Shown: positions 43,401-55,082, counted from the stretch's first letter. The stretch: 64,000 bases of DNA from Castanea sativa (GCF_040712315.1 NC_134013.1:64511501-64575500), one strand, 5' to 3'. Made by a program: numbers and translations. The notes: generated by a model not told the origin, from the letters alone.

Positions 43401-45158
43401 CTAGTGAGGAAGAGTGAGTTGATTCCAAAAAAGATAGAGAAAGACCTAAATAACATTAGTAGAAGTAGTAAAAAAGCACATGTCAATCAAGGAGGTAATA
43501 GAGCGTAGGACTTTGGATAGAATAGAATGGAGGAAAAGAATACATGTGGCCAACTCTATTTAGTTTGTTGATGATCTGTAGCTACCCCAAGATTGTGGGA
43601 CTAAGAGCCTGTTTGGCATCAGTTTTTAGTTTTTATGTATAGCTTTTTAAAACTTCACATTTTTCCGCTTTTTCTCACTTTTTCAAATTTTTTCATGGTA
43701 CAAGTATACTTTAGTACACTCTCAGCAAAAAGTTTTCAGTAAAAATCTAGATAAGTTGTTCCCAAACGGGCACTAAGACTTGATTGTTGTTGTATGACTG
43801 TTAATTAGATACGGAATAGGCAGGAGATAGACAAATGCAGCTTAATCAAAATAGAAAAGTTCTGGCAACTACTAACAGAAAAGACCATGTCAACGGATGA
43901 GTATTTATCAAGATTATTTTACACGTCTTGTAACTTCAAATTAGTAAGTTGGTACTGGGTAGTGGTACCCCCCTCCCCTTGGGGTCAAAACCTGTAGAAG
44001 GAAAAAGGAATAGAAAAAGAGTTAGGTGGTATATTTCAGGCTTCCTTGTGTCCTGTTTAAAGGTATAATACAGTTCACTTCCATTTGCTCAATCTTTCTT
44101 CCTCAAGCATGTTGGCTATTTAGGAAAATTGTGGTTCCACTATTGGTCTTTTGCATGTGCACCAAGCTGCCAACATTTAAACTGTATAAAAATGTTTTGG
44201 TTGTTCTAGAGCTGCATGGTGTTGCTGTATCTTCTAGAAGTAAAGCTGGATAATTGGATGGAACTATTGGTCAAACTGCACTTATTTGTGGTTTTGGACC
44301 CCTTTGACCATGTGCTTCTTTTGCTTATGGGAAAAATATTCTTAAGATGTACATAAATACAAATGGTATGGTGGATTTGGTAGTTTTGCTCCTGGACAAG
44401 GAGGCCTTTTTTGATATTCTGTACACTGATATGTTGCTAGAGTTAGGTTAGGTATGGCATATAAGGTAACATTCACAAAAATTAGCTTTTAATGCTAACA
44501 CACACACACAAGATTTTAAAAATTGACCCTTCTAAGACATCTAGAAAGTTGCCAACCTTTTCAAAAGAACTTGCAATGATATTCATCAAATCTCTAACCT
44601 TTTTCCTTTCATTGTAACAGATGTGTTCTACTTGGAGTGAGCTGTGGTGCAAATATTGCAGACTATGTAGCTCGAAAAGCTGTTGAGGCAGGCAAGCTGC
44701 TGGATCCCGTCAAAGTTGTGGCACAGGTCCTGATGTACCCATTCTTCATTGGAAGTGTCCCTACACATTCTGAGCTAAAGTTGGCAAACTCCTACTTCTA
44801 TGACAAGTCTATGTGCATATTTGCTTGGAAACTATTCTTACCCGAGGAAGAGTTCAGTCTGGACCACCCAGCTGCCAACCCCCTTATCTCAGATCGGGGG
44901 CCTCCTTTAAAACTCATGCCCCCAACATTGACAGTGGTGGCAGAACATGATTGGATGAGAGATCGGGCCATTGCTTACTCAGAGGAGCTACGGAAGGTTA
45001 ATGTAGATGCTCCTGTTCTTGATTATAAGGATGCAGTTCATGAATTTGCAACCCTTGACATGCTTCTAAAGACCCCACAGGCTCAGGCCTGTGCGGAGGA
45101 TATTGCCATCTGGGTCAAGAAATTCATCTCACTTCGAGGTCATGAATTTTCTTATTAA
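40487..45158 (+). CDS. CXE11/16: Carboxylesterase, CXE11/CXE16 type (alpha/beta hydrolase)
   Basis: Two exons, 40487-41391 and 44621-45158, join in frame to 480 residues. The N-terminus MPSVAVKLYSVFFKFLLKHR is typical of this subgroup. The oxyanion-hole motif HGGGW is at residues 188-192, then VAVGYRLAPENRYPAAFED. The nucleophile is predicted as Ser309 in GVSCGAN. The other catalytic residues are probably Asp412 (EHDWMRD) and His442 (AVHEFA). The family hydrolyses small carboxylic esters; the true substrate is unknown and a hormone-receptor role is not supported. Between the beta strands lie a long Arg/Ser/Asn-rich insertion (about residues 90-160), an Ala run and an 11-Gly run at 262-272, probably disordered loops. 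The intron (3,229 bp) contains transposon pieces. Part of exon 1 and the intron recur at 62464-64000. Confidence 0.93.
43360..43797 (+). mobile_element. 3' end of an RTE-type non-LTR retrotransposon in the CXE intron
   Basis: The remnant shows the usual RTE C-terminal text: VEVVKKHMSIKEV, then LDRIEWRKRIHVAN, followed by gctaccccaagattgtggga and a cttgattgttgttg end. Frame shifts and stops mark it as dead. It is interrupted by a MITE at 43605-43773 and resumes at 43777. Confidence 0.75.
43605..43773. mobile_element. Tourist-like MITE nested in the RTE remnant
   Basis: TAA duplications at 43602-43604 and 43774-43776 flank termini gagcctgtttgg and, reversed, gtgcccgtttgg. Removing the 169-bp unit and one TAA restores the usual RTE tail (gggactaagacttgattg), which proves a clean insertion. 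Confidence 0.82.
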
Positions 45159-45640
45159 GTAGGATACAAAAAATCAGATGACATTGCAACAGGATAATCA
45201 TTTCTCTTTGTTTGTTTTCCATTAGAAGATGAGCAAGAGTCAATACTTCACTGCCATTGCCTGGGGATTAAGATATGTTCGCTTAGTATATGGTTCATTA
45301 AGCTGTTGGGGGGCTTGTCAGTTCCATATTTATTCATTGTCCTGTTTTGTTCTTTTTGTAAGATAGAGAACCTGAGAGTAGGATTTAGTTGAGCCTGTGA
45401 GATGCATTTACCTTTGTTCAGAGTAATGAGAGCTATATTTGGACCTTCTTGTCAAAAATTTTCTGTGTATTCTGATGTACTATCACTCTTCAGTAGAGTT
45501 TTATTCAATGAAATTCTCTCTCTCTTGCTGTGGGTTGGAACCATCAATGGATGGAAACCCATTTTACATATATGTCGTCCAATCCCAATTCCCCACCTTT
45601 TCCTCGTGAGCATTTTATTGGACCTTAGGTAATTCAGAAT
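45159..45640 (+). other. Probable CXE 3'UTR
   Basis: Follows the TAA stop at 45156-45158. No coding sequence is recognised. Possible poly(A) signal-like text (attcaatgaaa) occurs near 45505. Confidence 0.45.
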
Positions 45641-46004
45641 GAATAAGACTTTCCATTTAGAATCAAAGCAAGCAGGCAGTGACACCACCTAGGCTAATAA
45701 TAAGGATTTGGGAGGTAGACTAGTAGTGAACTTCCAAGTAGTATGATTTTACCTATGACTTATGAGCAATGGATGTATATTTCTTAGCGCACCTTGTTTT
45801 GCTCTATATGCTCTTCTCCTACCAGGACAATTTTATTCTTTTCTTCTTGTATGCTTTCTACTTGGGAGGGAGATGAGAATTCCCATTTCAGTTATAAATA
45901 TGCAATTGCACTGTAAATTGAGTCATCGGGGCTTTAATTAAGCAGTTCCACTTTCCGGCTCCTACACTTCTTGGATGGCGAACTATTCGAGGCATAAACT
46001 TTAA

Positions 46005-46316
46005 GTGAAGATACAAAAGATTCTCTTACAAGAGATGGAAGTGCCTCTGTTTCTTGGTCATGTACAATGCAGTGAAGCCAGTTTGGCTTATATGCCCCCA
46101 ATACTGGAAGCACTTGAGGGAACGAGTTCGTATGGTGACCTTTTAGGCTATGGCTCTGGGCATATCAGGTCATCAGTGCCTTGTGTTAATCAACTGCTTG
46201 ATCATCTTTGGCACATAGCTGGTATTGCAATCTATTCTGCCCTACCTTGGGCCAGAATAGAAATAATCCGGCAACAACAAAAAGGTAAATTAGATATAGA
46301 GGCCGGCATCGCATAA
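46005..46316 (+). other. Unassigned 103-codon open frame downstream of CXE
   Basis: The frame encodes MKIQKILLQEMEVPLFLGHV... and ends in DIEAGIA. I do not recognise a domain. Its codon use is unremarkable, and it could be an exon fragment, a non-coding transcript or chance. No splice partner was found. Confidence 0.2.
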
Positions 46317-46319
46317 TAA

Positions 46320-48107
46320 GAAGTGGGAAGATAGCTTGGAATCAATATTTGGATTTCCTACTTTCTTATAGAGGCAGGCATGAGAATTGCGTTGCTGGAA
46401 TTTCAACGACCTAATGGCATTCTTGGCTCTGTAATACATTTCTCGGTTATGTTTAATGTTTCTTGCCTTTTGAATGTATCTAAGTAAAATTTTCTTTTGA
46501 GCCACAATTTATTTCTCTTGTTTTGTCTGTATAAACTTCAACTTGACAATAAATAAGCTGGGAACATTTAGGGAATTTTCTTCCAACTATAAAAGTGGGC
46601 CAATCCTATAGATATTAAGCATGAACTATCTTAAGTTCCTAATTGTGTAGTGGAAGTCTCTGTTTTGTGTGATGAAAAACTAAAACTTACTGGAAATAAA
46701 TTCAATTCTCAAAATATAATTGAAAATATGCCTAACCTCGAATTAGTAATACACAAGCAATAAAGATCAAAATCATATAGCATTCATTTCTGTTGGTTTT
46801 GTTTATAAAATTCACTTGTCTTTCAAATAAAAATAATGTTCATTTTATTGTTACAAATTTTTTTAGATTCTGTTGCTACAATTTTTCTAATTTATATTGT
46901 CAATGATATTTGGGTCAAATGACATTTCTTGGTCTTTCCAACGAAAAAGGATATAATGTAAATAGTAATAAAACATTCTTACTTGAACTAGATTCTAGAT
47001 ATTTTAGTTTGGTTTTTAAAACAAAAAACAGACCAACCTTGTTGAGAGCATTTAACAGAAGAATTCGGAAACAATCATAGGCAAGAAAGCTTTAATAGCA
47101 AGCTGAAAGTGTTGGGCAAAGGACAATTTCCTTAATGCATTCCAGGACATTTGAATATGTTTCTATCACAAACTCCCATTAGGTTGAGACAAACAAATTT
47201 TTTCACTTTCTTTTTTTTTGTTGAGAACTCTTTTGAAAAGGGAGTGGGACGGTCTAGTATAAAATTTATTGACTAAAAATATAAATCTATTCAAAAGGTG
47301 AGCAGAATCTAGAAAATAAGACAAAATGGACACTCCGAAAGATGGTCTTCATATGGAATTTACTTCATGTTCATATTTTCTTATGAAACCAGCAAGATTC
47401 AGTAAGAGTGCTTGCTAGAAAAGATAGTGAGGGCCTTATCTCTGATGATCTGTCAACTCACTTCATTTTCCTTTGATGTTGTGGAATCTCTCTGCATATT
47501 TCTCGCCAGTCACATATGAATATGATTTTGATATTATCAGAACTGCTAAACCTGCCATGTGAGAACTGTTATGACTTGGCGAGAAATATCTGGGGTGTAG
47601 CTGGACTTCTCTTGGTTTAGTGAGCTCGTATGGTTCACTATACAGAGCTGGGGCACATGAGGCTGTGCTCAAGGTAAAAGGCTTATTCCTATCATGGCAT
47701 GTCAAATTTCTAGTTGAAAATTATGGTTCTTGAAGTGAAGGAGCTGAGATTGTATGTCTATAGGATCTTGTCTTGCACTTCCCATATATAGTAGTGCCTT
47801 TCTGTCAGAGAGTAGAATTGATGAATGATAGATAGGTTGTTTATCTAGTGAATGGCTATATGGACTGCCCATTTTATTTATGAGTTTCTGCTAAAACATA
47901 TGGTAATATTCATGAGTGTGTTGATGGCATCATGCATCTGATCTGGAAGCTTCCTTGAGTGCATTCTATTGAAGCTGAATGTGTCAAAGGTTTACTAGAA
48001 TTGTTTAGAAAGTGTTATTCTAATTCTTACCCTCCTCTCATTCATTTGGATGGGGTGTTTGAAGTTAATGATATGGGAGCGGCTGCTGGGTTATTGGTTC
48101 ATATAAA
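46320..48107. other. Intergenic DNA, nothing recognised
   Basis: No supported gene. The part from 47460 to 48100 is less AT-rich than its surroundings and may contain a decayed coding fragment, but I could not assign it. Confidence 0.45.
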
Positions 48108-48137
48108 TTCTCGTACTTAACATGAGAAGTACGAGAA
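48108..48137. repeat. Perfect 11-bp inverted repeat (hairpin)
   Basis: ttctcgtactt at 48108-48118 and aagtacgagaa at 48127-48137 flank an eight-base loop. A third related ctctcgtactttt lies near 48265. This could be a hairpin or a binding-site pair; no flanking gene explains it. Confidence 0.7.
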
Positions 48138-48590
48138 TCTTGGATCATTAACTCCTTATTCTCCCTATAAAGAAAGAGCATACATTGGCGGGAACTTGGT
48201 CGGATCTATATCACTATATAAGCACTAAGCCACCTCTTCTCCAAGGTACATAGAATTTCCTAACTCTCGTACTTTTAGAGTTATTGGAGATCATTCAATC
48301 ATTAACTTAATTTTCGGAGGGTCTTTGCTAATAGATGTTTATTTATTATATTGAAATCTGAGCAAACTAGGTAAAATATACATCATCAATACATTATTAT
48401 TTTATATAAAGTATTCATTAGCCACTTTCTTAGGGAAAACAAAACTTTACTAAATAAATAAAACTTGGTGAATTGAGAATCTATAAAGACCTACAAGTGT
48501 TCAATTCAAGCAATTGAAATAATCTATGGTATTTTCTCAAAAAAAAAAAAAAAACTATGGTAGTTACCTAGTAAAATGATTTCTTATTAA

Positions 48591-48916
48591 CGCTCCGTTT
48601 GTTTCGATGGAAAACTTTGTGTAAAGATAGTTTTCCATGTTTTCTAGTGTTTGGTAACATAAAAAAAAAGAGTCAAAGGAAGCCTATCTTTGGTCAACAT
48701 AAAAAGTAAGGCTTATTTTTAGAGACTGTTTTTCATTAAATTTTTTTGGAAAACAACTATATCTCACAGCAAACTAAATAAGGGAAGTTAGGAGGGTGTT
48801 TTTCAACTCATTTAAAGTTGCTATCAAACATTAGAAAATGAGATAGTTTTATGGAAAATACTTCTTGAAAAATGACTCGTTTTCTAAAAAGCATTTTTGC
48901 TGAAACAAACAGAGCG
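48591..48916. mobile_element. Non-autonomous TIR element, 326 bp
   Basis: The left terminus cgctccgtttgtttcgatgg and the reverse complement of the right terminus, cgctctgtttgtttcagc, match at 15 of the first 17 bases. The inner sequence repeats 'ggaaaac/gttttcc' motifs. No open frame of note. A target duplication was not identified. Confidence 0.72.
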
Positions 48917-49167
48917 AATAAGAGATTTTCAATCAAATCTTGCTTACCTGAAAAAGAAACTCACCGGTGTCTTGGCCGATAGTAAAGAGTCATTATCATG
49001 GTTTATGGAGAGAATATCATAAGTTTATATATGCATGCATATAATTGACATCTTACTCTTATCAATAAACGAAATATTTTCGATGTCAGGTCACACTAGA
49101 AGTATCATGTACACCTAGATTTATAGTCTGTTTGTTTCAATAATAAAATTATATGAAGAATGAATCA

Positions 49168-49883
49168 TGTAAGGGCTGGTTTTAACTCTTGGGCCCAAAC
49201 GACTGATGGACCCAAGCCCAAATAGCCCAACGCAATGAATTTGTTAGAGAGTAGGCTCTGAAACTAGGCTTTCATGGGTGAGATAGCGCTTATCATAGGC
49301 CAAGAAAATCAAAGAGACAAGGAAAAATAGAAGGCAATCACAATATTGTGAAGGATAATTCTCCTTGGATAAGTCCGAGGAGTTTTTTTCTTCAATATAT
49401 AACTATCAGACTTGTTTACAATTTCCTTTCTTTGTGCTACAATGTTTTTTTTTTGCTTTTTTTTCCGATCCCCTCTCTCCAGGGGACCTTCTACCTTATA
49501 TAGGCCATTTTAAATGATCATGGCCTTCTATTTGTTGATCACGCAGGCCACCACTCAAGTGCCAGTCCCATTAACCACCTTCTTAATACCCCTATGAGAT
49601 GTGACAACCAAGGCAGCACTGTTCAAGGGTCTTCTCCACATAAATGCGGCCAGAAGGTTTGGTAGGATGCATTAAATGTGGTGGCAGCCTTTAGCTCTTC
49701 AATCACGTTAGTGCTAGTCCCCATCCCAAAGTTCTTTCCGCACAGTAAAGCCTCATTTGATGACGTGTTGATGACGTGATCATAGAATCCGAGGACGTGG
49801 ACTCCTCGGTGCAGTAACTGCCCTTCTCGGCCATGCTATGACACGTGGCGTAACTGCCTCACTTGGAATTCTAGAACCCCACA
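49168..49883 (+). mobile_element. Solo LTR, 716 bp, with 5-bp target duplication
   Basis: It begins tgtaagggctgg and ends aaccccaca, with aatca duplications at 49163-49167 and 49884-49888. A TATA-like ccttatataggcc lies near 49495. There is no internal retroelement domain or second LTR nearby. It shares short blocks with the 35094-35599 LTR (gcggccagaa, tgcattaaatg). Confidence 0.85.
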
Positions 49884-49888
49884 AATCA

Positions 49889-50669
49889 TTTTCCAAAAAG
49901 TAATATTTTAGAAAACTATCTTATTTTCCTATATTTTATAGTGATCTCAAAATGATATAGAGTTGTTTTTAATAGTTTCTATATTGTCTCTTAACTTCAT
50001 TTATTTAGCGTAGTGTGAGATAGAGCTGTTTTTCAAAAACTATTAAATGAAAACAATCTCTGAAAATAAGTTATATTTTTAATAAGATTTTCCGTTGACC
50101 AAAAATAATTTTCCTTTGAATTATCTTTAATGATACTACCAAATTATTTTTACATGAAGTTTTCCATTTAAATAAATACAGGGCCAGCTCTAGCATATAT
50201 GTGATTAAGGCAATAGCCTAAGGCTCCTAGATAAAAGCAGGCCCCCTCTTTTAACTAATATAATATAATATATTGATATTATATTTCAATTAAGACTTAT
50301 GCACCCTTTTAAACAAGTATTGGAAGAAGAGGTGATGGTGAAAGTGGGAGAGGGTTCAAGCACAATACCCTTTGAAGAAATCTAGGCCGAGCTAGGTATT
50401 GTCATTTTTCTTTACTCTTCTTCCATTAATATTTTCTGTAACTCTTTTTCCCCCTTTGGTTGCCTAGAAAATTTAAGAATTTAAAAGTATACATGCTAGA
50501 TACTAGAACACAAATAATCAAAAAATTTATAAGGTTTAAGATGTACTTCCAAATCTCATGACAAATCCAAATAGATTACCAATGGCAATAGACATGGATA
50601 TGTACAATTGGCACACAGCCAAGTCAAATCTTCCTTTTCATGCTCCTTACTCCTTTGTAAGCCACCTTA
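49889..50669. other. Intergenic DNA, nothing recognised
   Basis: AT-rich, no domain-bearing frame. A few 'ttttcc/ggaaaa' motifs recall the TIR element at 48591-48916, so this may include a decayed relative. Confidence 0.4.
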
Positions 50670-50680
50670 ATATTTAGAGA

Positions 50681-50843
50681 GACCCCCGCACACCCTTGGT
50701 GCGATGGTCACTCCACAAGTATAAGTGTTTGTGGGGTGTGGGGAGTAAGGGCCGGGGTTTAAGTCTCTAGGAGGGAGTTTCACACACATATACACTTCGA
50801 TTAGGCTAGAGTAGAAATTCTATTTTGTATAAAAAATATATAT
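50681..50843 (+). mobile_element. tRNA-derived SINE with 11-bp target duplication
   Basis: A box-like gtgcgatggtcactcc and B box-like ggggtttaagtctct lie about 40 bases apart. The tail ends ttttgtataaaaaa. The duplication atatttagaga is at 50670-50680 and 50844-50854. It is the same family as the copy at 53126-53282. Confidence 0.88.
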
Positions 50844-50854
50844 ATATTTAGAGA

Positions 50855-52289
50855 AAATAAAATTTAAAGTTTTGTCTAATGTTAGGACTTAGGAGTGGAG
50901 TAGAGACCTAACCTTATAAGCCCAATAAAACAAGGTATACTAAGGAGTAAGGTCCAATACCGAATTTGACCACAACATATTAATGGACCCTCCAAGTATA
51001 AACTAATTCACATTCAACCCATTTTATAAAATCTAGAAGTCCAACTAATGGAAGCCTAATTCTAACATTCTCCAACTTGGGCAACATTAATCGGTGTATA
51101 TAATTTTGAAAATGATTCTCAGCTTTCAGGTTGAACAACAATTGCTATGGTGACCAATCTAATTCAAAACAAATATGTCTTTCTGTATCTCTCCCCTTTC
51201 ATCTTTTATTGTTCTCATTTTCAACTTAGGTACTTAGTGATAAAAATCCGTCACAGATACAGTGTGTAGCATCCTAGTAGAAATCATGTAAGCTTGGTGG
51301 GTGGCTCTCCCATGTTATATGAGAGTGACATATATATACTTGTACTCTTTTCAAAATATAAGTTCTAATTTTTATCTCCAAAGAAAAGTTTAAATAAATA
51401 AGTGAGGAGAGGAGGTAGGTAGTCTTAGCTTTGGGATTTTTACCTCTCAAACGGTTACGGTTTGGCTTGTGAATTAAATTGTGGAGATGTTACTTCTCTT
51501 GGAATAAAGGGGTTTCTCTGGGTTTTGAAAAGAGTGCTATTGAGACAACTGTATCCCTTATCCTCTTCAGTGAATACGTCTAAAGGTGAAGATAACTACA
51601 GAATACAGATCAGTTCAAAATTTAGATAATCACAAGCCAAGCCAAATATTATCTCACATGAATTGATACACTTGTGTAATCCGAACTTTCAAAACAATGT
51701 AATCTACATATTTGGATCTCATGTAAATCTGTGCATATATAAATTTATAAAATACATCTGGCTCCCAGTTTTCAAAAAAAAAAAAAAGTGTTGTCCACAA
51801 AAGAAGAAGAAAAAAAATTCAGCAAAAGAAGATGAAAAAAAAAAAACTCTCTCGGAGCATTAAAATTAACTAGAATAATAATATATGATATATAAACTCA
51901 GAACATTAAAATGAACTAGATTCAATTGAGATTTGAAAGTTTGAAGAAAAGAAAAGAATTAAGTCTAATAAAATCTCATGTAATCACAAAGATTAAAGCT
52001 CACAATCCTGGGTGTATTTGAAACTCGACCTATGAAAAGGAATTCATCACATTACATTATGGAAAACTAAAATCTTTTTTATTCTTCCAACATTTTTTAT
52101 CCTACCACTTTTTGGAGCCTTCCCATGATTATTTTCTTCCTATTCTGCTGAGAAAGTACTACATATCTATTAAAGTTTTTCACATGATCAACCAGTATAA
52201 TCCTTAGTAAGCAAATACTGAGAGGCGGTGACATGTTTCTGTGACTTTCAAAGCAAAACTGCATCTGGTGTACTAAACAAATGCATATA
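50855..52289. other. Intergenic DNA, nothing recognised
   Basis: No supported gene or RNA. A region near 51420-51560 is GT-rich and another near 51780-51850 is A-rich. Confidence 0.45.
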
Positions 52290-52309
52290 CACTACAAAAA
52301 AATAGGGCT

Positions 52310-52930
52310 ATCCTAGCGTTTTCAAAACCGCTGGGGTAGCCCCAGAAAGTGCTGGAATAGGGTCAAAATTCCTATCCTGGTGCTTCAAATTGCCGTGCAG
52401 TGACAGTCGGTATAAGGTTGCCAGACCTGTACCAGCGCTTTTCAAAAGAGCCAGGATAGGTCCCAGCACTTTTCAGAACCTATTATGGCGTTTTTACTTG
52501 TGTCGGGACAGCCTTTACGGAAATATGAATATAACCTATACCAGCGCTTTTGAAAGGCATAAGCAGTACCTATTCCAGCATTCGGGAAAGTGCTAGTATA
52601 GGTCTGCAATGAATATAATTAATGTCTATAACAGCGCATTTGAAAGCGCTGGCACAGGCAGTACCTATTCCAGCGTTCGCGAAAGCATTGGTATAGGTCT
52701 GCAATGAATATAATTAAAAATGCCTATACTAGTGCTTTTGAAAGCGCTGGCATAGGCAGTACATATTCTAGCATTCTCAAAAGCGTTGGTATAGGTCTTG
52801 AATGAATATAATTTAAAAAGCCTATATCGGCGCTTTTAAACCGCCAGAATAGGTTTTGCCTATGCCAACGCTTTCAAAAGCACTGGTATAGGGCATATGC
52901 CCATACCCTATTCCAACGGTTTTCAAAGTG
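52310..52930. repeat. Subterminal repeat array of the CACTA element
   Basis: At least ten variants of ccagcgcttttgaaagcgctgg or its half (agcgctttt, aaagcgctgg), joined by tataggt/cctat linkers, occur here. The motif is nearly self-complementary. In En/Spm elements such subterminal repeats bind the TNPA-type protein. Confidence 0.85.
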
Positions 52931-53125
52931 TCGTAATATGTCATTTTTTTTTTAAAAAATTTTTAGCACCTGTACTGTACCTACAATACATATTTTTCAA
53001 TACCTATTTTATAGCAACTGTAATGAACCACAATTCATATTTTTCAATAGCAAATACAGTACCACATTAAAACCAATAAACTAAATATATTTAATTACAC
53101 TATATCAATAATTACATCACAACTT

Positions 53126-53282
53126 ACCGCACACCCTTGGTGCGATGGTCACTCCACAAGTATAAGTACTTGCGAGGTGTGGGGGGGCAAGGGCTGGAGT
53201 TCAAGTCTCTAGGAGGGAGCTTCACACATATAAACACTCAGATTAGGCTAGAGTAGAATTTTATCTTGTATATAAAAAAAAA
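53126..53282 (+). mobile_element. tRNA-derived SINE inserted in the CACTA element, 16-bp target duplication
   Basis: Perfect duplication aattacatcacaactt at 53110-53125 and 53283-53298. The body has gtgcgatggtcactccacaa, gagttcaagtctctagg and a cttgtatataaaaaa tail. It is about 157 bases and closely related to the copy at 50681-50843. Confidence 0.93.
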
Positions 53283-53298
53283 AATTACATCACAACTT

Positions 53299-53459
53299 TC
53301 TTGAATGTTATACACAAGCATATGTCTATACCTACAGTTCCTACAAGGACATAAGATCTTCCCTTGGCATGCCGTGCAAGCAGCAAACTCCACAAATGAG
53401 TCAAGCCCATGGACGTATTCTTCGGAACCCCTTTTAGTGTCCATCCAACTCTTATCCAT
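53299..53459 (-). pseudogene. Transposase-associated domain of a CACTA transposase (fragment)
   Basis: The minus-strand frame starts MDKSWMDTKRGSEEYVHGL, then DSFVEFAACTACQGKILCPC RNC, matching the N-terminal transposase-associated domain (M-D-x-S-W-M ... C-P-C-x-x-C) of plant TNP2/En/Spm transposases. It is cut off by the SINE at 53282, and the core transposase is absent, so it is not functional. Confidence 0.8.
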
Positions 53460-53523
53460 TGATATGGGCCGAATTATGAGGCGCACCTACACTACGATTT
53501 CACCATTGCACATTGAGTTTTAA

Positions 53524-55015
53524 AAATGTAAGTCACAAAACAAACAACACTCCTAATAGAAAATACTCCACATTTTCTCTCCATGAAAGCCACCCGCTTG
53601 CTCCCAAACAACAAGAGGTTTAAAAATGGATGATGTGCTTTTGAACAATCTCAACACAAGAGGTTTAAATATAATAAACTGGTCTGTAAAACTTAATTCC
53701 TTACAATACTTCTCCACAACTAGAAGTCTGGTTCATAAACTTAAGGGCTAAAACACCGACAAATATTTAATATAAACCTCTGAACATTCATTCAAATCTT
53801 GCAGCAAAGTGAGGCCCCAAAAGGACTTTTATACATATGAGATAGATAAGCTTCTTAATGATCTTCCACAAAATGTAATGAGACCTGTTGACAATACCAC
53901 TTATTAAAAACCAAACAAATTATTCTATTGATGGGATAATCAATGTAAAAACAAGTCACAATTATCAGGCACAAAAATTAGTAGCATCCCAACACAAACC
54001 TTAGCTATGACCAAAGCACAAATCTATCAAAGGCTCCAATGATACTTCATAACAATGCACACAAAAAGTTTATGTAAAATGATCCAATTGTTTCCAAGGC
54101 AACAAACAACTCAATCCTACAGAATTCTAATGGTGACATGGAAGTGCAATAGAGAAACCAAATACAAAACATGATCATAATACAACTAGATTAAAATCAA
54201 ACCAGTCATAACCCATTCCAGAATATAGAGTAATGAATAAAGTTCATCCTAGCTCAACATGCTTTGCAGGAGGAGAATGCTACAAGTTGGTGATGAATAG
54301 TTAGATTATATAAAGTAAAGTTGAAGCATTCTTCTTTTTCTGAATGATAGGAAATTTGAGTGCTTCTTTCCAAACCAACCGACCAAATAAAGGGAGATTC
54401 GGAATTTTGTGTTTTGAATGGAGGAGTGGTTACGATTGAGTTTCACCATGGCTATGATTGCAGTTTTAAGTGGCCAGTAATTGGTTAGTGGTGGTATGGG
54501 CTTAGTTGGGAGCATTTTGCCAATGAAGAGTTTCAGTGGACTTGCATCCTCCCTCTAATCACCGCCTCCAAGGACACCAATGCTTGCATTTTTTTTTCTC
54601 ATGTGAGGCTTCTTGCTTGTATTAATTTAATGTTGAAATTTTCAAAATGGGGTGAGTCCATATGTGTTTGAAAGACAAAAATTTTTTTAAGTAAAAATTA
54701 AAGAAAAGAAAAAAGAATGAAAGTTAAATTGGAAAGAAAAATCAAAATCGCATTGTTTTAAGTGCTTAACAAAACTTATTTGAGGGAAGTGGATGGAAGG
54801 ACCACAAGGAACAACAAAATGAAAATTGAGGGGAAAAATTCAAAAAATCAAAAGTTAAAGGGATAAAAAAAACATGTAGAGGGTGTAATTTGTAATTTTG
54901 CCTTATTATTAATACTACTACCATTATAAGAAAACAATGCAAGGAACATGCCATTGAGAAATGAAGGCTTGCTCATGTACATAAACAAAGCTGCTACTGC
55001 AATTGAAGCAACTTA

Positions 55016-55020
<5 letters not shown>
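53524..55020. other. Intergenic DNA, nothing recognised
   Basis: No supported gene. It may include the remainder of the CACTA element, but no right terminus or transposase core could be identified. Confidence 0.4.

Positions 55021-55023
<3 letters not shown>

Positions 55024-55078
<55 letters not shown>
55024..55078. repeat. Long (TA)n microsatellite
   Basis: About 27 uninterrupted TA units, the longest simple repeat in the window. It is likely polymorphic and difficult to assemble. Confidence 0.95.

Positions 55079-55082
<4 letters not shown>

Larger units (their letters stand above)
52290..53500 (-). mobile_element. CACTA (En/Spm-type) transposon, one terminus and part of the transposase gene
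   Basis: The left end is cactacaaaaaaatag at 52290, the canonical CACTA terminus. It is followed by palindromic subterminal repeats (52310-52930) and, on the minus strand at 53459-53299, a transposase-associated domain. A SINE is inserted at 53126-53282. The matching right terminus was not found, so the element is either truncated or its other end is too diverged; only about 1.2 kb is assignable. Confidence 0.75.

Noticed and set aside
47460..48100. Possible decayed gene downstream of CXE
   Set aside because: Composition is slightly coding-like, yet no frame is long enough or matches a known protein.
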